Assembly: GCA_016125165.1 (NCBI GenBank)
Contig: WGMH01000003.1
Coordinates: 186,001-250,000 of the forward strand
Direction: 5' to 3'
DNA length: 64,000 nucleotides
Source: Alphaproteobacteria bacterium
GTDB lineage: Bacteria; Pseudomonadota; Alphaproteobacteria; Micropepsales; Micropepsaceae
This document shows positions 54,121-62,252 of the stretch, piece after piece. The notes below the pieces were generated by a model, which did no database searches, was not told the DNA's origin, and saw only the letters and a program-made list of their open reading frames with translations. Every line of letters begins with the position of its first letter. The first letter of the stretch is position 1. The position numbers and the translations under genes are program-made.

Positions 54121-55107
54121 ATGATTGACCCGTTCGGCCGCAAAATCTCCTATCTGCGCGTCTCTGTGACAGACCGCTGCGATTTCCGCTGCGTGTACTG
54201 CATGAGCGAGCACATGACCTTCCTGCCGAAGGCCGATCTGTTGTCGCTGGAAGAGCTTGAGCGCCTCTGCGCCGCCTTCATCGCCAAGGGCACCGAACGC
54301 ATCCGCATCACGGGGGGCGAGCCGCTCGTGCGTCGCAACGTGATGCACTTCATCGAACGTCTGGGCGCGCGCCTGGGCAACGGCCTTCAGGATCTGACGC
54401 TCACCACCAATGGCAGCCAGCTTGCGCGCCATGCCGATGGCCTCTTTGCCGCCGGTATCCGCCGCATCAATGTCTCTCTCGATACGCGCGATGCCGAGAA
54501 ATTCCGCGCCATCACCCGTTGGGGCGATCTCGGCAAGGTGCTGGATGGCATTGAAGCGGCGCGCGCTGCGGGCCTTGCCGTGAAGATCAACATGGTAGCG
54601 CTGCGTGGCATCAATGAAGCCGAGATCGCGCCCATGATGGAATGGGCACATGGTCTGGGCATGGATCTCACGCTGATCGAAACCATGCCGCTCGGCGATG
54701 TGGAGACAGACCGCGTGGAACAATACCTTCCGCTGTCGCTGGTGCGCGCGCAGTTGGCCCAGCGTTATACGCTGGAGGAAAGCGATCACCGCACCGGCGG
54801 CCCTGCCCGCTATGTACGCGTTGCGGAAACCGGGGGCCGCCTCGGATTCATAACGCCCCTCACGCACAATTTCTGCGAAAGCTGCAATCGCGTGCGACTT
54901 ACCTGCACGGGCACGCTTTTCATGTGTCTGGGTCAGGAGGATCAGGCCGATTTGCGTGCCGTACTCAGATCTACAAATGATGATGCCGCGCTCGCCAGGG
55001 CCATCGAGAGTGCCATCGCCCGCAAGCCCAAGGGGCATGACTTCATAATCGACAGGCGCGCCAACACGCCCGCGATAGCGCGGCATATGTCGATGACCGG
55101 TGGCTGA
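54121..55107 (+). CDS. moaA: GTP 3',8-cyclase MoaA
   Basis: MoaA is a radical-SAM enzyme that converts GTP to 3',8-cyclo-GTP at the start of molybdenum cofactor synthesis. The 328-residue protein has the SAM cluster Cys20, Cys24 and Cys27 ([11 protein letters not shown]), GGEPLVRRN, the C-terminal cluster Cys252, Cys255 and Cys269 (C-x2-C-x13-C) and the terminal double glycine (MTGG). It would support the CoxL-like molybdenum hydroxylase 4 kb away. The nadK gene follows directly. Confidence 0.97.
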   Translation: MIDPFGRKISYLRVSVTDRCDFRCVYCMSEHMTFLPKADLLSLEELERLCAAFIAKGTERIRITGGEPLVRRNVMHFIERLGARLGNGLQDLTLTTNGSQLARHADGLFAAGIRRINVSLDTRDAEKFRAITRWGDLGKVLDGIEAARAAGLAVKINMVALRGINEAEIAPMMEWAHGLGMDLTLIETMPLGDVETDRVEQYLPLSLVRAQLAQRYTLEESDHRTGGPARYVRVAETGGRLGFITPLTHNFCESCNRVRLTCTGTLFMCLGQEDQADLRAVLRSTNDDAALARAIESAIARKPKGHDFIIDRRANTPAIARHMSMTGG

Positions 55108-55111
55108 AACG

Positions 55112-55873
55112 ATGGCGCGCACAATCCACTTCGAAGCATCGAATGCCCCAGAAGCACAGGCCGCTCTCAAGGCCGTTCGCGAACGCTACAACGACATTGG
55201 CCCGGAGTCTGCCGACGTCGTCGTCGCCCTTGGCGGCGATGGCTTCATGCTGCAGACACTGCATGCCTTCATCGGCAAGCAGAAGCCGATCTATGGCATG
55301 AACCTCGGTTCCATCGGCTTTCTGATGAACGAATATCGCGCCGAAGGACTGATCGAGCGGCTCGACGCGGCCGAGGAAGCGCAGATACATCCCCTGCGCA
55401 TGACCGCAACCGCACATGGCAAGACCATCGAAGCCCTTGCGTTCAATGAAGTCTCTCTGTTGCGCCAGACACGGCAGGCGGCGAAGTTGCGGGTGATCGT
55501 GGACGAGAAGGTGCGTATTCCCGAGCTCATTTGCGATGGCGCGATGATCTGCACGCCTGCGGGTTCCACCGCATACAACCTTTCGGCACACGGGCCGATC
55601 CTGCCCATTGATGCGGCGCTTCTGGCGCTCACGCCGATCAGCGCCTTTCGTCCCCGCCGCTGGCGTGGTGCCCTGCTCTCGCACCGTGCGCGGGCCCGGT
55701 TTGAGATTCTGGAAGCCGAAAAACGCCCGGTTTCCGCGGTCGCCGACGATTACGAAGTGCGCGACGTTACCAGTGTGGACATAGCGGAAGACCGTTCCAT
55801 CGCCATGACCATGCTGTTCGATGCTGGACATAGCCTCGACGAACGCATCCTTGCCGAACAATTCGTCGATTGA
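55112..55873 (+). CDS. nadK: NAD kinase
   Basis: NadK phosphorylates NAD to NADP. The 253-residue protein has the GGDG motif (41-44, [18 protein letters not shown]), [33 protein letters not shown] and the glycine-rich ATP site [18 protein letters not shown] chose ATG 55112, 4 bp after the moaA stop; a GTG at 55100 overlapping moaA is also possible. It is shorter than the Escherichia coli enzyme, as usual in Alphaproteobacteria. Confidence 0.95.
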   Translation: MARTIHFEASNAPEAQAALKAVRERYNDIGPESADVVVALGGDGFMLQTLHAFIGKQKPIYGMNLGSIGFLMNEYRAEGLIERLDAAEEAQIHPLRMTATAHGKTIEALAFNEVSLLRQTRQAAKLRVIVDEKVRIPELICDGAMICTPAGSTAYNLSAHGPILPIDAALLALTPISAFRPRRWRGALLSHRARARFEILEAEKRPVSAVADDYEVRDVTSVDIAEDRSIAMTMLFDAGHSLDERILAEQFVD

Positions 55874-55976
55874 TCCGGGCACTTAACAAACCCTGAATTC
55901 ACATCGCGTTAAACCAACATGGGTAGCCTTGCGTCGGGGAAATGGACGCAATGCCGCATGTGAGGCGCGCGGGACG

Positions 55977-56507
55977 ATGAGCGGCTACCGGTTCGACCGT
56001 CTGAAAATTCTCGTCGTTGACGACAATCCGCACATGCGCAAGCTCGTGGAAACGATCCTGCGCGCATTCGGCGTGGTTCAGATATTCGAATCTGCAACTG
56101 CGGAAGCCGCATGGGAGCTTTTGGGCGAAATCAATCCCGATGTCGTCGTTCTCGATTGGTCGCTGGATGGCATGAACGGTCTCGAACTCACGCGCATGGT
56201 CCGCACGTCGCCTGCCAGTCCGAATCCGTTCGTACCGATCATTATGCTCACGGGGCATTCACAGGCCGAGCATGTGCGGCAGGCACGCGATGCGGGCGTC
56301 ACCGAATTTCTGGCCAAGCCGGTTTCGGTGAAGGGGATCCTCACACGTCTTTCGGCGGTAATCGAAAATCCGCGCCCGTTTGTGCGCACAAAGGTTTTTT
56401 TCGGCCCGTGCCGGCGGCGCCGGAACCACGACGAATATCATGGACCGGAACGCCGCGCGCCCAAACCTGAGGCGGCGGATGTCAAAGCAATGGCCGGGGC
56501 CATCTGA
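55977..56507 (+). CDS. CheY-like response regulator with alpha-type C-terminal tail
   Basis: The 176-residue protein has a receiver domain with acid pocket Asp15 and Asp16, likely phosphoacceptor Asp60 (VVLDWSLDGMNG), Thr92 and Lys114 (FLAKPVS). The C-terminal extension contains FVRTKVFFGPCRRRRN and EYHGPERRAP, a motif of an alphaproteobacterial receiver family. It has no DNA-binding or output domain. The Hpt-type gene follows 17 bp later, so the two probably form a phosphotransfer pair. ATG 55977 follows GGGA. Confidence 0.9.
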   Translation: MSGYRFDRLKILVVDDNPHMRKLVETILRAFGVVQIFESATAEAAWELLGEINPDVVVLDWSLDGMNGLELTRMVRTSPASPNPFVPIIMLTGHSQAEHVRQARDAGVTEFLAKPVSVKGILTRLSAVIENPRPFVRTKVFFGPCRRRRNHDEYHGPERRAPKPEAADVKAMAGAI

Positions 56508-56524
56508 GGAAACGAGGGAACGTC

Positions 56525-57013
56525 ATGGCAAAGCAGCAACCGATCGAAATTTTCATGCCGCCCAACATCCTCAAGGCAAAGATGGGTGGCGGCATCGGTG
56601 GCCTGGACATGGCCGCGATCAAGCGCGCCGAAGCAGCCATGGCTTCGCTCAAGGATGAATTTGGCGACTGGATCAACTCCGACGTTTCCAAACTGGCCGA
56701 CATGCGCGATGGCTTTGCGGCCAATCCCGGCCCGGATACGGTGGGCGATCTGTATCGCGCGAGCCACGATCTGCGCGGTCAGGCGCTGACGTTTGAATTT
56801 CCGCTGGTTGCGCGCATTGCAACGATATTGTGCAAACTGATCGATGGGGTCAGCGACAAGGCACCGCTCAATCTCATCGATGCGCACGTCAACGCCATCC
56901 GCGTGATCGTGAAGCAGAAGATCAAGGAAGCCACCGATCCGATCGCCGTCACGCTTATGAAAGAGCTGGACGATCGCGTCGCTGATATTCTTGGCAAGGC
57001 CGGCGTAAAGTAG
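56525..57013 (+). CDS. histidine-phosphotransfer (Hpt)-like protein
   Basis: The 162-residue helical protein contains LYRASHDLRGQALTFEFPLV, where His81 in HDLRG is the probable phosphorylated histidine of an Hpt helix, followed by IATILCKLIDG. The N-terminal EIFMPPNILKAKMGGGIGG and the C-terminal helix pair are conserved in this alphaproteobacterial family. It is co-transcribed with the receiver gene upstream. No sensor kinase is nearby, so the donor lies elsewhere. Confidence 0.85.
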   Translation: MAKQQPIEIFMPPNILKAKMGGGIGGLDMAAIKRAEAAMASLKDEFGDWINSDVSKLADMRDGFAANPGPDTVGDLYRASHDLRGQALTFEFPLVARIATILCKLIDGVSDKAPLNLIDAHVNAIRVIVKQKIKEATDPIAVTLMKELDDRVADILGKAGVK

Positions 57014-57025
57014 CTGGTTCCGGCT

Positions 57026-57802
57026 TCAGGTCGCATCCTTCATCAAGGCCGTGGTCTGCGTGTATCCCGCGTCTTCGCGGATACGCAGTATCTGCCCGTC
57101 AGGCCCATTCTCCACCCAGGGTTCCACTGTCAGCGGTCTGGACACGCGCGCCTGTGTCATTGCTTCGTCCAATGACGGCGCACCCGCCAGCTTCATCAGG
57201 TTCAGCTTGGTCGGGAAGATCACGTTCCACTTCTTGCGGTCGGCCACGGCGGCGTCGGGCGTGATCCAGATGGAATCCACCGATTCATGGCCGTCATGCA
57301 GGCCTGCATGCCCTTCCGGCGCTCTGGCAAGGAAGAAGTGCGTGTCGAAACGTTTCGGCATGTTCTTGGGCGTGATCCAGTGCGCGAAATGCGCAAGCTG
57401 GTCATAGGCAAGCCGCAGATTTTCCTTGCGCAGAAATTCGAGCAGCGAAATCTCGCGGCTGTCGAGGGCCTTGCGATAAGGCTCCAGCGCCGCCACGCGG
57501 TCAGCCGAAACAATCCCGCCTTCGCCGGCCGCGCGCGCAAACAGGATTCCGGATTCCTCAAAGGCTTCGCGGATGGCCGCCGCGCCCAGCGCGCGCATAT
57601 CCTCGGAGAACGTGTCGCCACCGTCGGTGAATTCCGCCAGACCGGGATCGAAATCGTCCTTCGCTGCCTTGCCGCCGGGAAACACCAGGGCGCCGGCCAC
57701 GAAATCGATCTGGTGGTGCCGCTTGACCATGAACACTTCAAAACCGCTCGCGACCTCGCGGGCGATGATGATGGTGGCTGCGGGAATGATGTTGTCGGCC
57801 AT
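57026..57802 (-). CDS. NUDIX hydrolase (NUDT19-like)
   Basis: The 258-residue protein has a Nudix box split by an insertion: GALVFPGGKAAKDDFD near residue 37, then the AAIREAFEESGILFAR half (about 75-90) with the catalytic REAFEESG. That insertion and the C-terminal HWITPKNMPKRFDTHFFLA are typical of the NUDT19-like subgroup acting on CoA derivatives. It lies alone on the minus strand and converges on the Hpt gene. Confidence 0.92.
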   Translation of the reverse strand: MADNIIPAATIIIAREVASGFEVFMVKRHHQIDFVAGALVFPGGKAAKDDFDPGLAEFTDGGDTFSEDMRALGAAAIREAFEESGILFARAAGEGGIVSADRVAALEPYRKALDSREISLLEFLRKENLRLAYDQLAHFAHWITPKNMPKRFDTHFFLARAPEGHAGLHDGHESVDSIWITPDAAVADRKKWNVIFPTKLNLMKLAGAPSLDEAMTQARVSRPLTVEPWVENGPDGQILRIREDAGYTQTTALMKDAT

Positions 57803-57892
57803 GGAACCTCGCTCTCTGCGAGCAGCCTAGCGAGCGGTCCTTGCATCGGCAAAGCCCGCCCGCTTTACGCTGCGACAGATTGAGATTCCGGC

Positions 57893-58474
57893 TCAGCCTT
57901 TTTCGACGGAGCCGCCGCCATGGACGGCGGAATTGACGGCGGGATTGCCCCAGAAGCGAATCTCGCCCCCGCCATGCACGGCGGCGTTCAGGCTCGCCTT
58001 GGCCGTCACCAGCACCTCGCCGCCGCCATGAACCGCGGCGTTCACGCTCGCGGCTTCCAAGGAGCGCGCATCGATCGTGCCGCCACCATGAACCGCCACA
58101 CTCAACGAACTGGCCTGGGGAAACTTGCCGTCCGTTTCGATATCGCCGCCGCCGTGAATAGCAAGACCTGCGATATCCGGAGTCACGATCTCGATCTCAA
58201 GCTCGTAGTGGCTCGGGCATTTGAACCAGCCTTCCTGACCGATCGAAAGCTGATCGTGACGCGAGCCCTCCAGCTTGATCGTTGTGCATTCGGTATTGCC
58301 CTTCAGCATCGTTACCTTTTGCGTCTTGCCATACTTCACAACCACATGGCCGCCGCCATTCAGGCTCACGCTGTGGAACGGGCCGACATTGATGGGTGTG
58401 GATGCGGTGGCGCTCATCATCAGCGCCGCAAGCGTGATGCCGCCAAGCGCGGCGATGCGGGAAATGCGGGTCAT
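57893..58474 (-). CDS. DUF2807 secreted repeat protein (AVHGGG repeats)
   Basis: The 193-residue precursor starts at ATG 58474 behind GGAGG, with a signal peptide (MTRISRIAALGGITLAALMM, cleavage near ATA). The mature part is a DUF2807 beta-helix in which the unit xAVHGGGxI/V recurs about every 18-20 residues (LAIHGGGDI, VAVHGGGTI, AAVHGGGEV, AAVHGGGEI, SAVHGGGSV), so the last third is nearly periodic. Members sit in the envelope; function is unknown. Confidence 0.88.
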   Translation of the reverse strand: MTRISRIAALGGITLAALMMSATASTPINVGPFHSVSLNGGGHVVVKYGKTQKVTMLKGNTECTTIKLEGSRHDQLSIGQEGWFKCPSHYELEIEIVTPDIAGLAIHGGGDIETDGKFPQASSLSVAVHGGGTIDARSLEAASVNAAVHGGGEVLVTAKASLNAAVHGGGEIRFWGNPAVNSAVHGGGSVEKG

Positions 58475-58593
58475 TCAGGCCTCCGGAACACAAAACATCC
58501 CGTTATATGACCACGCTGGCACTAGTTTGACCGCATCGCCAATGGCAGGGCGAGCCATGCGCGCGGTGCCGGTTCCATTCGGGCGAAGAATTC

Positions 58594-59484
58594 CTAGCTC
58601 AGCCAGCCGCTCTTGCCGTTGTCCTGTTTGTCGGGCGTCAGCGATGCCAGAACGTTCATCACGCCCGGCGTCATCACGAAGGAAGCACGCGGAATGCTGC
58701 ACAGGCCGCTCGTGAAGTCATCGTCGTCGCCAATGCTCGCCAGCTGAAGCGCCTGCCAGTCTGTGCCCACACTGCTGGGTTTCGCGCTCTGGAAGTTGCC
58801 GTTGAAGGCATAGTGGGTGGATTTTGCGGGCCGCGTGTTCTCAAGGCTTTCGAGCGAAGTATCGCTCTTTCCGTGCTTCAGCGCCCAATTGTAGACCTGC
58901 CGCACGGTCTTCTCGCTGCCATCCTTGTTGTAGAACACGTTGCGGTTCGAAGCGGCGGCGGCGGGGAACGCCTCAGCTGCGGACGCCTGCGGATTGTTCT
59001 GGCTCATGCGGATCAGCTTGCAGGCCGCATCAGGGCCCAGGAAGTGCGCCGCATAAAGTTCACCGCCGCAAACGCCGCGGCCCAGATTGTCCTCCAGCGT
59101 TGAGCGCGTGTCGTTCACGAACTCGCCGGCCATCAGCGAAGAGATGCGCGGATCGTTCCGCAGGGCAAGAATTGCCCGGCGGTCGGCAGCATCGGCCACA
59201 TGATAGCGGCCATCGGATCCCTTGGTGATGGCGTTGGCATAAGAGGAAAGGCCATGATCGGCGCCATGCTGCTTGACCACGCCGAGCCAGGTCTGCTCGA
59301 TGAACTGGAAAAGCCCTGAGGCACTGGAAGTGCTTGATTTGGCTTGGGGTTTCAGGCTCGACTCGCGCATGGCGGTGTTGAGCAGGTAGTCGAAATCGCT
59401 CCCCGTGGCGGCGCAAGCCTGCTTCAGCGTGGCAACAATTTCAGCCTTGGAACATGTCGAGGCGGAGACGGCTTCTGCCTGCAT
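58594..59484 (-). CDS. SLT-domain lytic transglycosylase without signal peptide
   Basis: The 296-residue protein begins at ATG 59484 with AGGAGG 8 bp upstream. The SLT fold is clear: YLLNTAMRESSLKPQAKS with catalytic Glu41, then SSASGLFQFIEQTWLGVVKQ. The first residues (MQAEAVSASTCSKAEIV) contain no signal peptide or membrane anchor, so it either acts at a specialised export machine (as flagellar or secretion-associated transglycosylases do) or is not exported by Sec. The C-terminal 130 residues are low in conserved motifs. Confidence 0.85.
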   Translation of the reverse strand: MQAEAVSASTCSKAEIVATLKQACAATGSDFDYLLNTAMRESSLKPQAKSSTSSASGLFQFIEQTWLGVVKQHGADHGLSSYANAITKGSDGRYHVADAADRRAILALRNDPRISSLMAGEFVNDTRSTLEDNLGRGVCGGELYAAHFLGPDAACKLIRMSQNNPQASAAEAFPAAAASNRNVFYNKDGSEKTVRQVYNWALKHGKSDTSLESLENTRPAKSTHYAFNGNFQSAKPSSVGTDWQALQLASIGDDDDFTSGLCSIPRASFVMTPGVMNVLASLTPDKQDNGKSGWLS

Positions 59485-59541
59485 CTCGCGGCCCTCCTTC
59501 GCATTCTGCGATGTAACCTTGGCAAGGTGCGTGCCAAGTCG

Positions 59542-59949
59542 TCAGAGCGATACGCGGAACGTCTCGCAAGCATTTGTTAGGGATTGCGGCGCGTAAGGTT
59601 CTGCCGTGCCATTGCCCCAGACCGGACCCGGCCAGGCGGCGTCGCCGGGATTGCGCGCGATCACATGGACATGGAGTTGCGGCACCATATTGCCGAGCGC
59701 GCCAACATTGATCTTCGCGCATCCCGTCAGCGCCTTCAGCTTCCCGCTGGCACGGGCGATCTCCTCGGTCAGCACCAGCCGCTCGGCGTGCGAGAGATCG
59801 TGCAGCTCCGACAGGCCAGCGCGCCGGGGCACGAGTATCACCCACGGATACCGCGCATCGTTCATCAGCAGAACGCGCGAAAGCGCCCAATCGGCAATGA
59901 AGGCGGTATCAGCTTCAAGGCGGGAATGAAGTGCGAAGTGGTGATCCAT
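59542..59949 (-). CDS. HIT-domain protein
   Basis: This 135-residue HIT-family protein has PWVILVPRRAGLSELHDLS and INVGALGNMVPQLHVHVIAR. The catalytic motif reads Q-x-H-x-H, so the first histidine of the H-x-H-x-H triad is glutamine, as in the common alphaproteobacterial subgroup with the trailing DAAWPGPVWG. The start at ATG 59949 overlaps the stop of the exchanger gene (TGATG), so translation is coupled. The substrate, presumably a nucleotide conjugate, is unknown. Confidence 0.88.
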   Translation of the reverse strand: MDHHFALHSRLEADTAFIADWALSRVLLMNDARYPWVILVPRRAGLSELHDLSHAERLVLTEEIARASGKLKALTGCAKINVGALGNMVPQLHVHVIARNPGDAAWPGPVWGNGTAEPYAPQSLTNACETFRVSL

Positions 59950-60926
59950 CACATCGGCGGCAGTATGAGGAGCCCCTCACGCCATGCGAGGTAGGCCATG
60001 TAGCAGACATATAGCAGAACCAGCAGAAATCCCTGAGGCCGCGTCACACGCCAGCCCGTGGCCATCAGCGGGATCAGCAACAGTGCCGCCCCCGCCATCA
60101 CCCACACATCCAGCCGGGCAAAATCGAGCGCGATGGCGATCGGATGGATCGTCGCTGTGGCGCCCAGCACCAGCAGGATATTGAAAATGTTGGAACCGAT
60201 CAGGTTGCCAATGGCCAGGCCACTTTGACGACGCACAGAGGCCACGATGGTCGTGACCAGTTCCGGCAGCGAGGTCCCGACTGCGATCACCGTCAGGCCG
60301 ATCACTGACTCCGGTATGTGGAAGTCGCGCGCCAGCACGATGCCGCCATTCACGACAAAGCGCGCGCCCACGTAGAGGGCCGCCAGCCCAAAGATCAGGA
60401 GGAACAGACTCACGCCAAGCCGAAGCTCGCTTCGCATGAGTTCCGACGCCCTCGCCGCCGCCACAGAATCTCCCGTGGTGCGACGCCAGTCGGTGATGAA
60501 CGCAACGACCACATAAAGCACGAACCCGGCGATAAGCACCCACCCGCACTGGCTGGAGAGGAAACCCATACGGGCGATCACCAGCAGCGCGCCGCTGGCA
60601 AGAAGCATTGCCAGCCCATCGCGCCACACCACTTTGGGCGGAGCTGGCAAGGGCCGGATCAGCGCGCCAAGACCGAGTATGAGAAGGATGTTGACGATGT
60701 TGCTGCCGATGACATTGCCTACCGCAATATCAGGCGCACCCTTCACCGCCGCATTGAGGGAAACCACCAGCTCCGGCGCGGAAGTGCCTGCAGAAACTAC
60801 CAAAAGTCCGATCAGCAGCGGCGACAATCGAAGCGCGCCCGCAAGCCCCACGCCGCCGCGCAGCACGGTTTCGCTCCCGGCGATCAGAAGAAGAAGTCCG
60901 GCTCCGACGATTAGGTAAGGAGTCAT
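59949..60926 (-). CDS. CaCA-family Na+/Ca2+ exchanger-like protein
   Basis: The 325-residue polytopic protein (ATG 60926) has about ten helices and the two inverted alpha repeats: SAGTSAPELVVSLNAAVKG, then GNVIGSNIVNILLILG in the first half, and AVGTSLPELVTTIVASV with GNLIGSNIFNILLVLG in the second. The GTSxPE motifs bind the transported ions. Escherichia coli YrbG is a relative. A HIT gene overlaps its 3' end. Confidence 0.93.
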   Translation of the reverse strand: MTPYLIVGAGLLLLIAGSETVLRGGVGLAGALRLSPLLIGLLVVSAGTSAPELVVSLNAAVKGAPDIAVGNVIGSNIVNILLILGLGALIRPLPAPPKVVWRDGLAMLLASGALLVIARMGFLSSQCGWVLIAGFVLYVVVAFITDWRRTTGDSVAAARASELMRSELRLGVSLFLLIFGLAALYVGARFVVNGGIVLARDFHIPESVIGLTVIAVGTSLPELVTTIVASVRRQSGLAIGNLIGSNIFNILLVLGATATIHPIAIALDFARLDVWVMAGAALLLIPLMATGWRVTRPQGFLLVLLYVCYMAYLAWREGLLILPPM

Positions 60927-61040
60927 ATGTTTGCGCTCGCACCCGCACGCGCCGTCCCCGAATGGCACGGTCACGCAACTGGAACACCCCTCGCTGCAAG
61001 GCGAATGCCGGTACAAAGCGGCGAAAAAGAGACAGGCGGC

Positions 61041-61625
61041 CTATTTGCCCCGGAATTGGGCCAGCGTTGCCGCCGCCAGCATCCCCGCCGCCAGAAAGCC
61101 CATCACGCCAGCCGCATAGGCGACGATGCTGAACCACTCCGGCAAGGCGCATGCGAGAAGAAGTACCGCGCCCGTCGCCCATCCGCGCGGCCCCCACGCC
61201 TCGAGCATTCCTGACGTGCCAACGCGCGCGCCAATCTTGGCCATGGCCGCCAACACCGCCAGCACGACCGCGAAGGCCAACAGAAGGAAGATGGCGGCGA
61301 GAGCTCGCGCTGGATCGGCCAGAGCAAAGCCAAGCACCAGCGCCGCAGAGGCCAGCGGCATCAGCGCCCCATCGAGGAACACGCCCGCTTTGCCACCATA
61401 GGTAAGCATTGAGAGTGGCGCGGCCAAGCCACCCGCCAACCATGTGACGGCAAAGAGCCCGAACGCCGCCCAATGCACATCGCCCCGAAGCGCGAACACC
61501 GCGCCGATGGCAGCAGCAAACCCCACCAACGTCAGCGCAGGGGCGCTCACCCCAGCCTTCGCCAGCGGCGTGGCAAGGGCGGTGAGAACAGGTTCGATAT
61601 GCTTCGCGGGATTCGGCCTCTGCAT
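61041..61625 (-). CDS. degenerate CDP-alcohol phosphatidyltransferase-like membrane protein
   Basis: The 194-residue protein (ATG 61625) keeps the overall CDP-alcohol phosphatidyltransferase pattern: HIEPVLTALATPLAKAGVSA, then a helix, a middle loop and four more helices. The catalytic DGxxAR...GxxxDxxxD loop, however, reads AGGLAAPLSMLTYGGKAG then VFLDGALM. The first Asp-Gly, the Arg and the last Asp are lost; only the Asp in FLDG remains. It is likely catalytically dead or changed in function. It is followed by the exchanger and HIT genes. Confidence 0.72.
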   Translation of the reverse strand: MQRPNPAKHIEPVLTALATPLAKAGVSAPALTLVGFAAAIGAVFALRGDVHWAAFGLFAVTWLAGGLAAPLSMLTYGGKAGVFLDGALMPLASAALVLGFALADPARALAAIFLLLAFAVVLAVLAAMAKIGARVGTSGMLEAWGPRGWATGAVLLLACALPEWFSIVAYAAGVMGFLAAGMLAAATLAQFRGK

Positions 61626-61760
61626 CGGCTCTTGTAACGCGCGGCCCGCCTGCGGCGAAGGGTGGATGCAGCCGGAAATTCTCAAAGCAGACCTGTCCCC
61701 TTCCGGGGTGACCGGCCTCGTCCGGCGTCCTAAACTGCAAATCAGAACGTGGAGGTTCTT

Positions 61761-62252
61761 ATGGAAAAGGCCTTATTCGGTGCAGGGTGTTTCTGGGGTG
61801 TCGAGCATTTCTTCCGCGAAGTGCCCGGCGTGATCGATGCCGTGTCCGGCTATGCTGGCGGCAAGGTGGACAATCCCAACTACCGCCAGGTGTGCACCGG
61901 CACCACCGACCATGCTGAGGTCGTCGAGGTCACATTCGATCCTTCGAAGGTGTCCTACGGGCGGCTCGTGGACCTGTTCTTCAAGATGCACGATCCCACG
62001 ACATTGAACCGTCAGGGCCCTGATGTCGGAACGCAGTATCGCAGCGTGATCTTCGCCAACTCGCCCGAGCAGAAAAGGATTGCGCAGGAACGCAAGGACG
62101 CGGCCTCCGCGTCCGGCAACTTCCGTCGCCCGATTGTCACCACCATTGAAGACGCCGTGCCATTCTGGCCGGCGGAAGAATATCACCAGCGCTACTTCGA
62201 GAAGAACGGCGGCTCGTGTCACGTCAGCTTTGCCGAGGTTGAGAACCAATGA
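61761..62252 (+). CDS. msrA: peptide-methionine (S)-S-oxide reductase
   Basis: MsrA repairs methionine-S-sulfoxide in proteins. The 163-residue enzyme has the catalytic GAGCFWGVEHFFREVPGV (Cys14-Phe-Trp) and GYAGGKVDNPNYRQVCTG. It starts at ATG 61761, 6 bp after GGAGG. It has no MsrB fusion. The gamma-glutamyltransferase gene overlaps its stop by four bases, so the two share a transcript. Confidence 0.97.
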   Translation: MEKALFGAGCFWGVEHFFREVPGVIDAVSGYAGGKVDNPNYRQVCTGTTDHAEVVEVTFDPSKVSYGRLVDLFFKMHDPTTLNRQGPDVGTQYRSVIFANSPEQKRIAQERKDAASASGNFRRPIVTTIEDAVPFWPAEEYHQRYFEKNGGSCHVSFAEVENQ

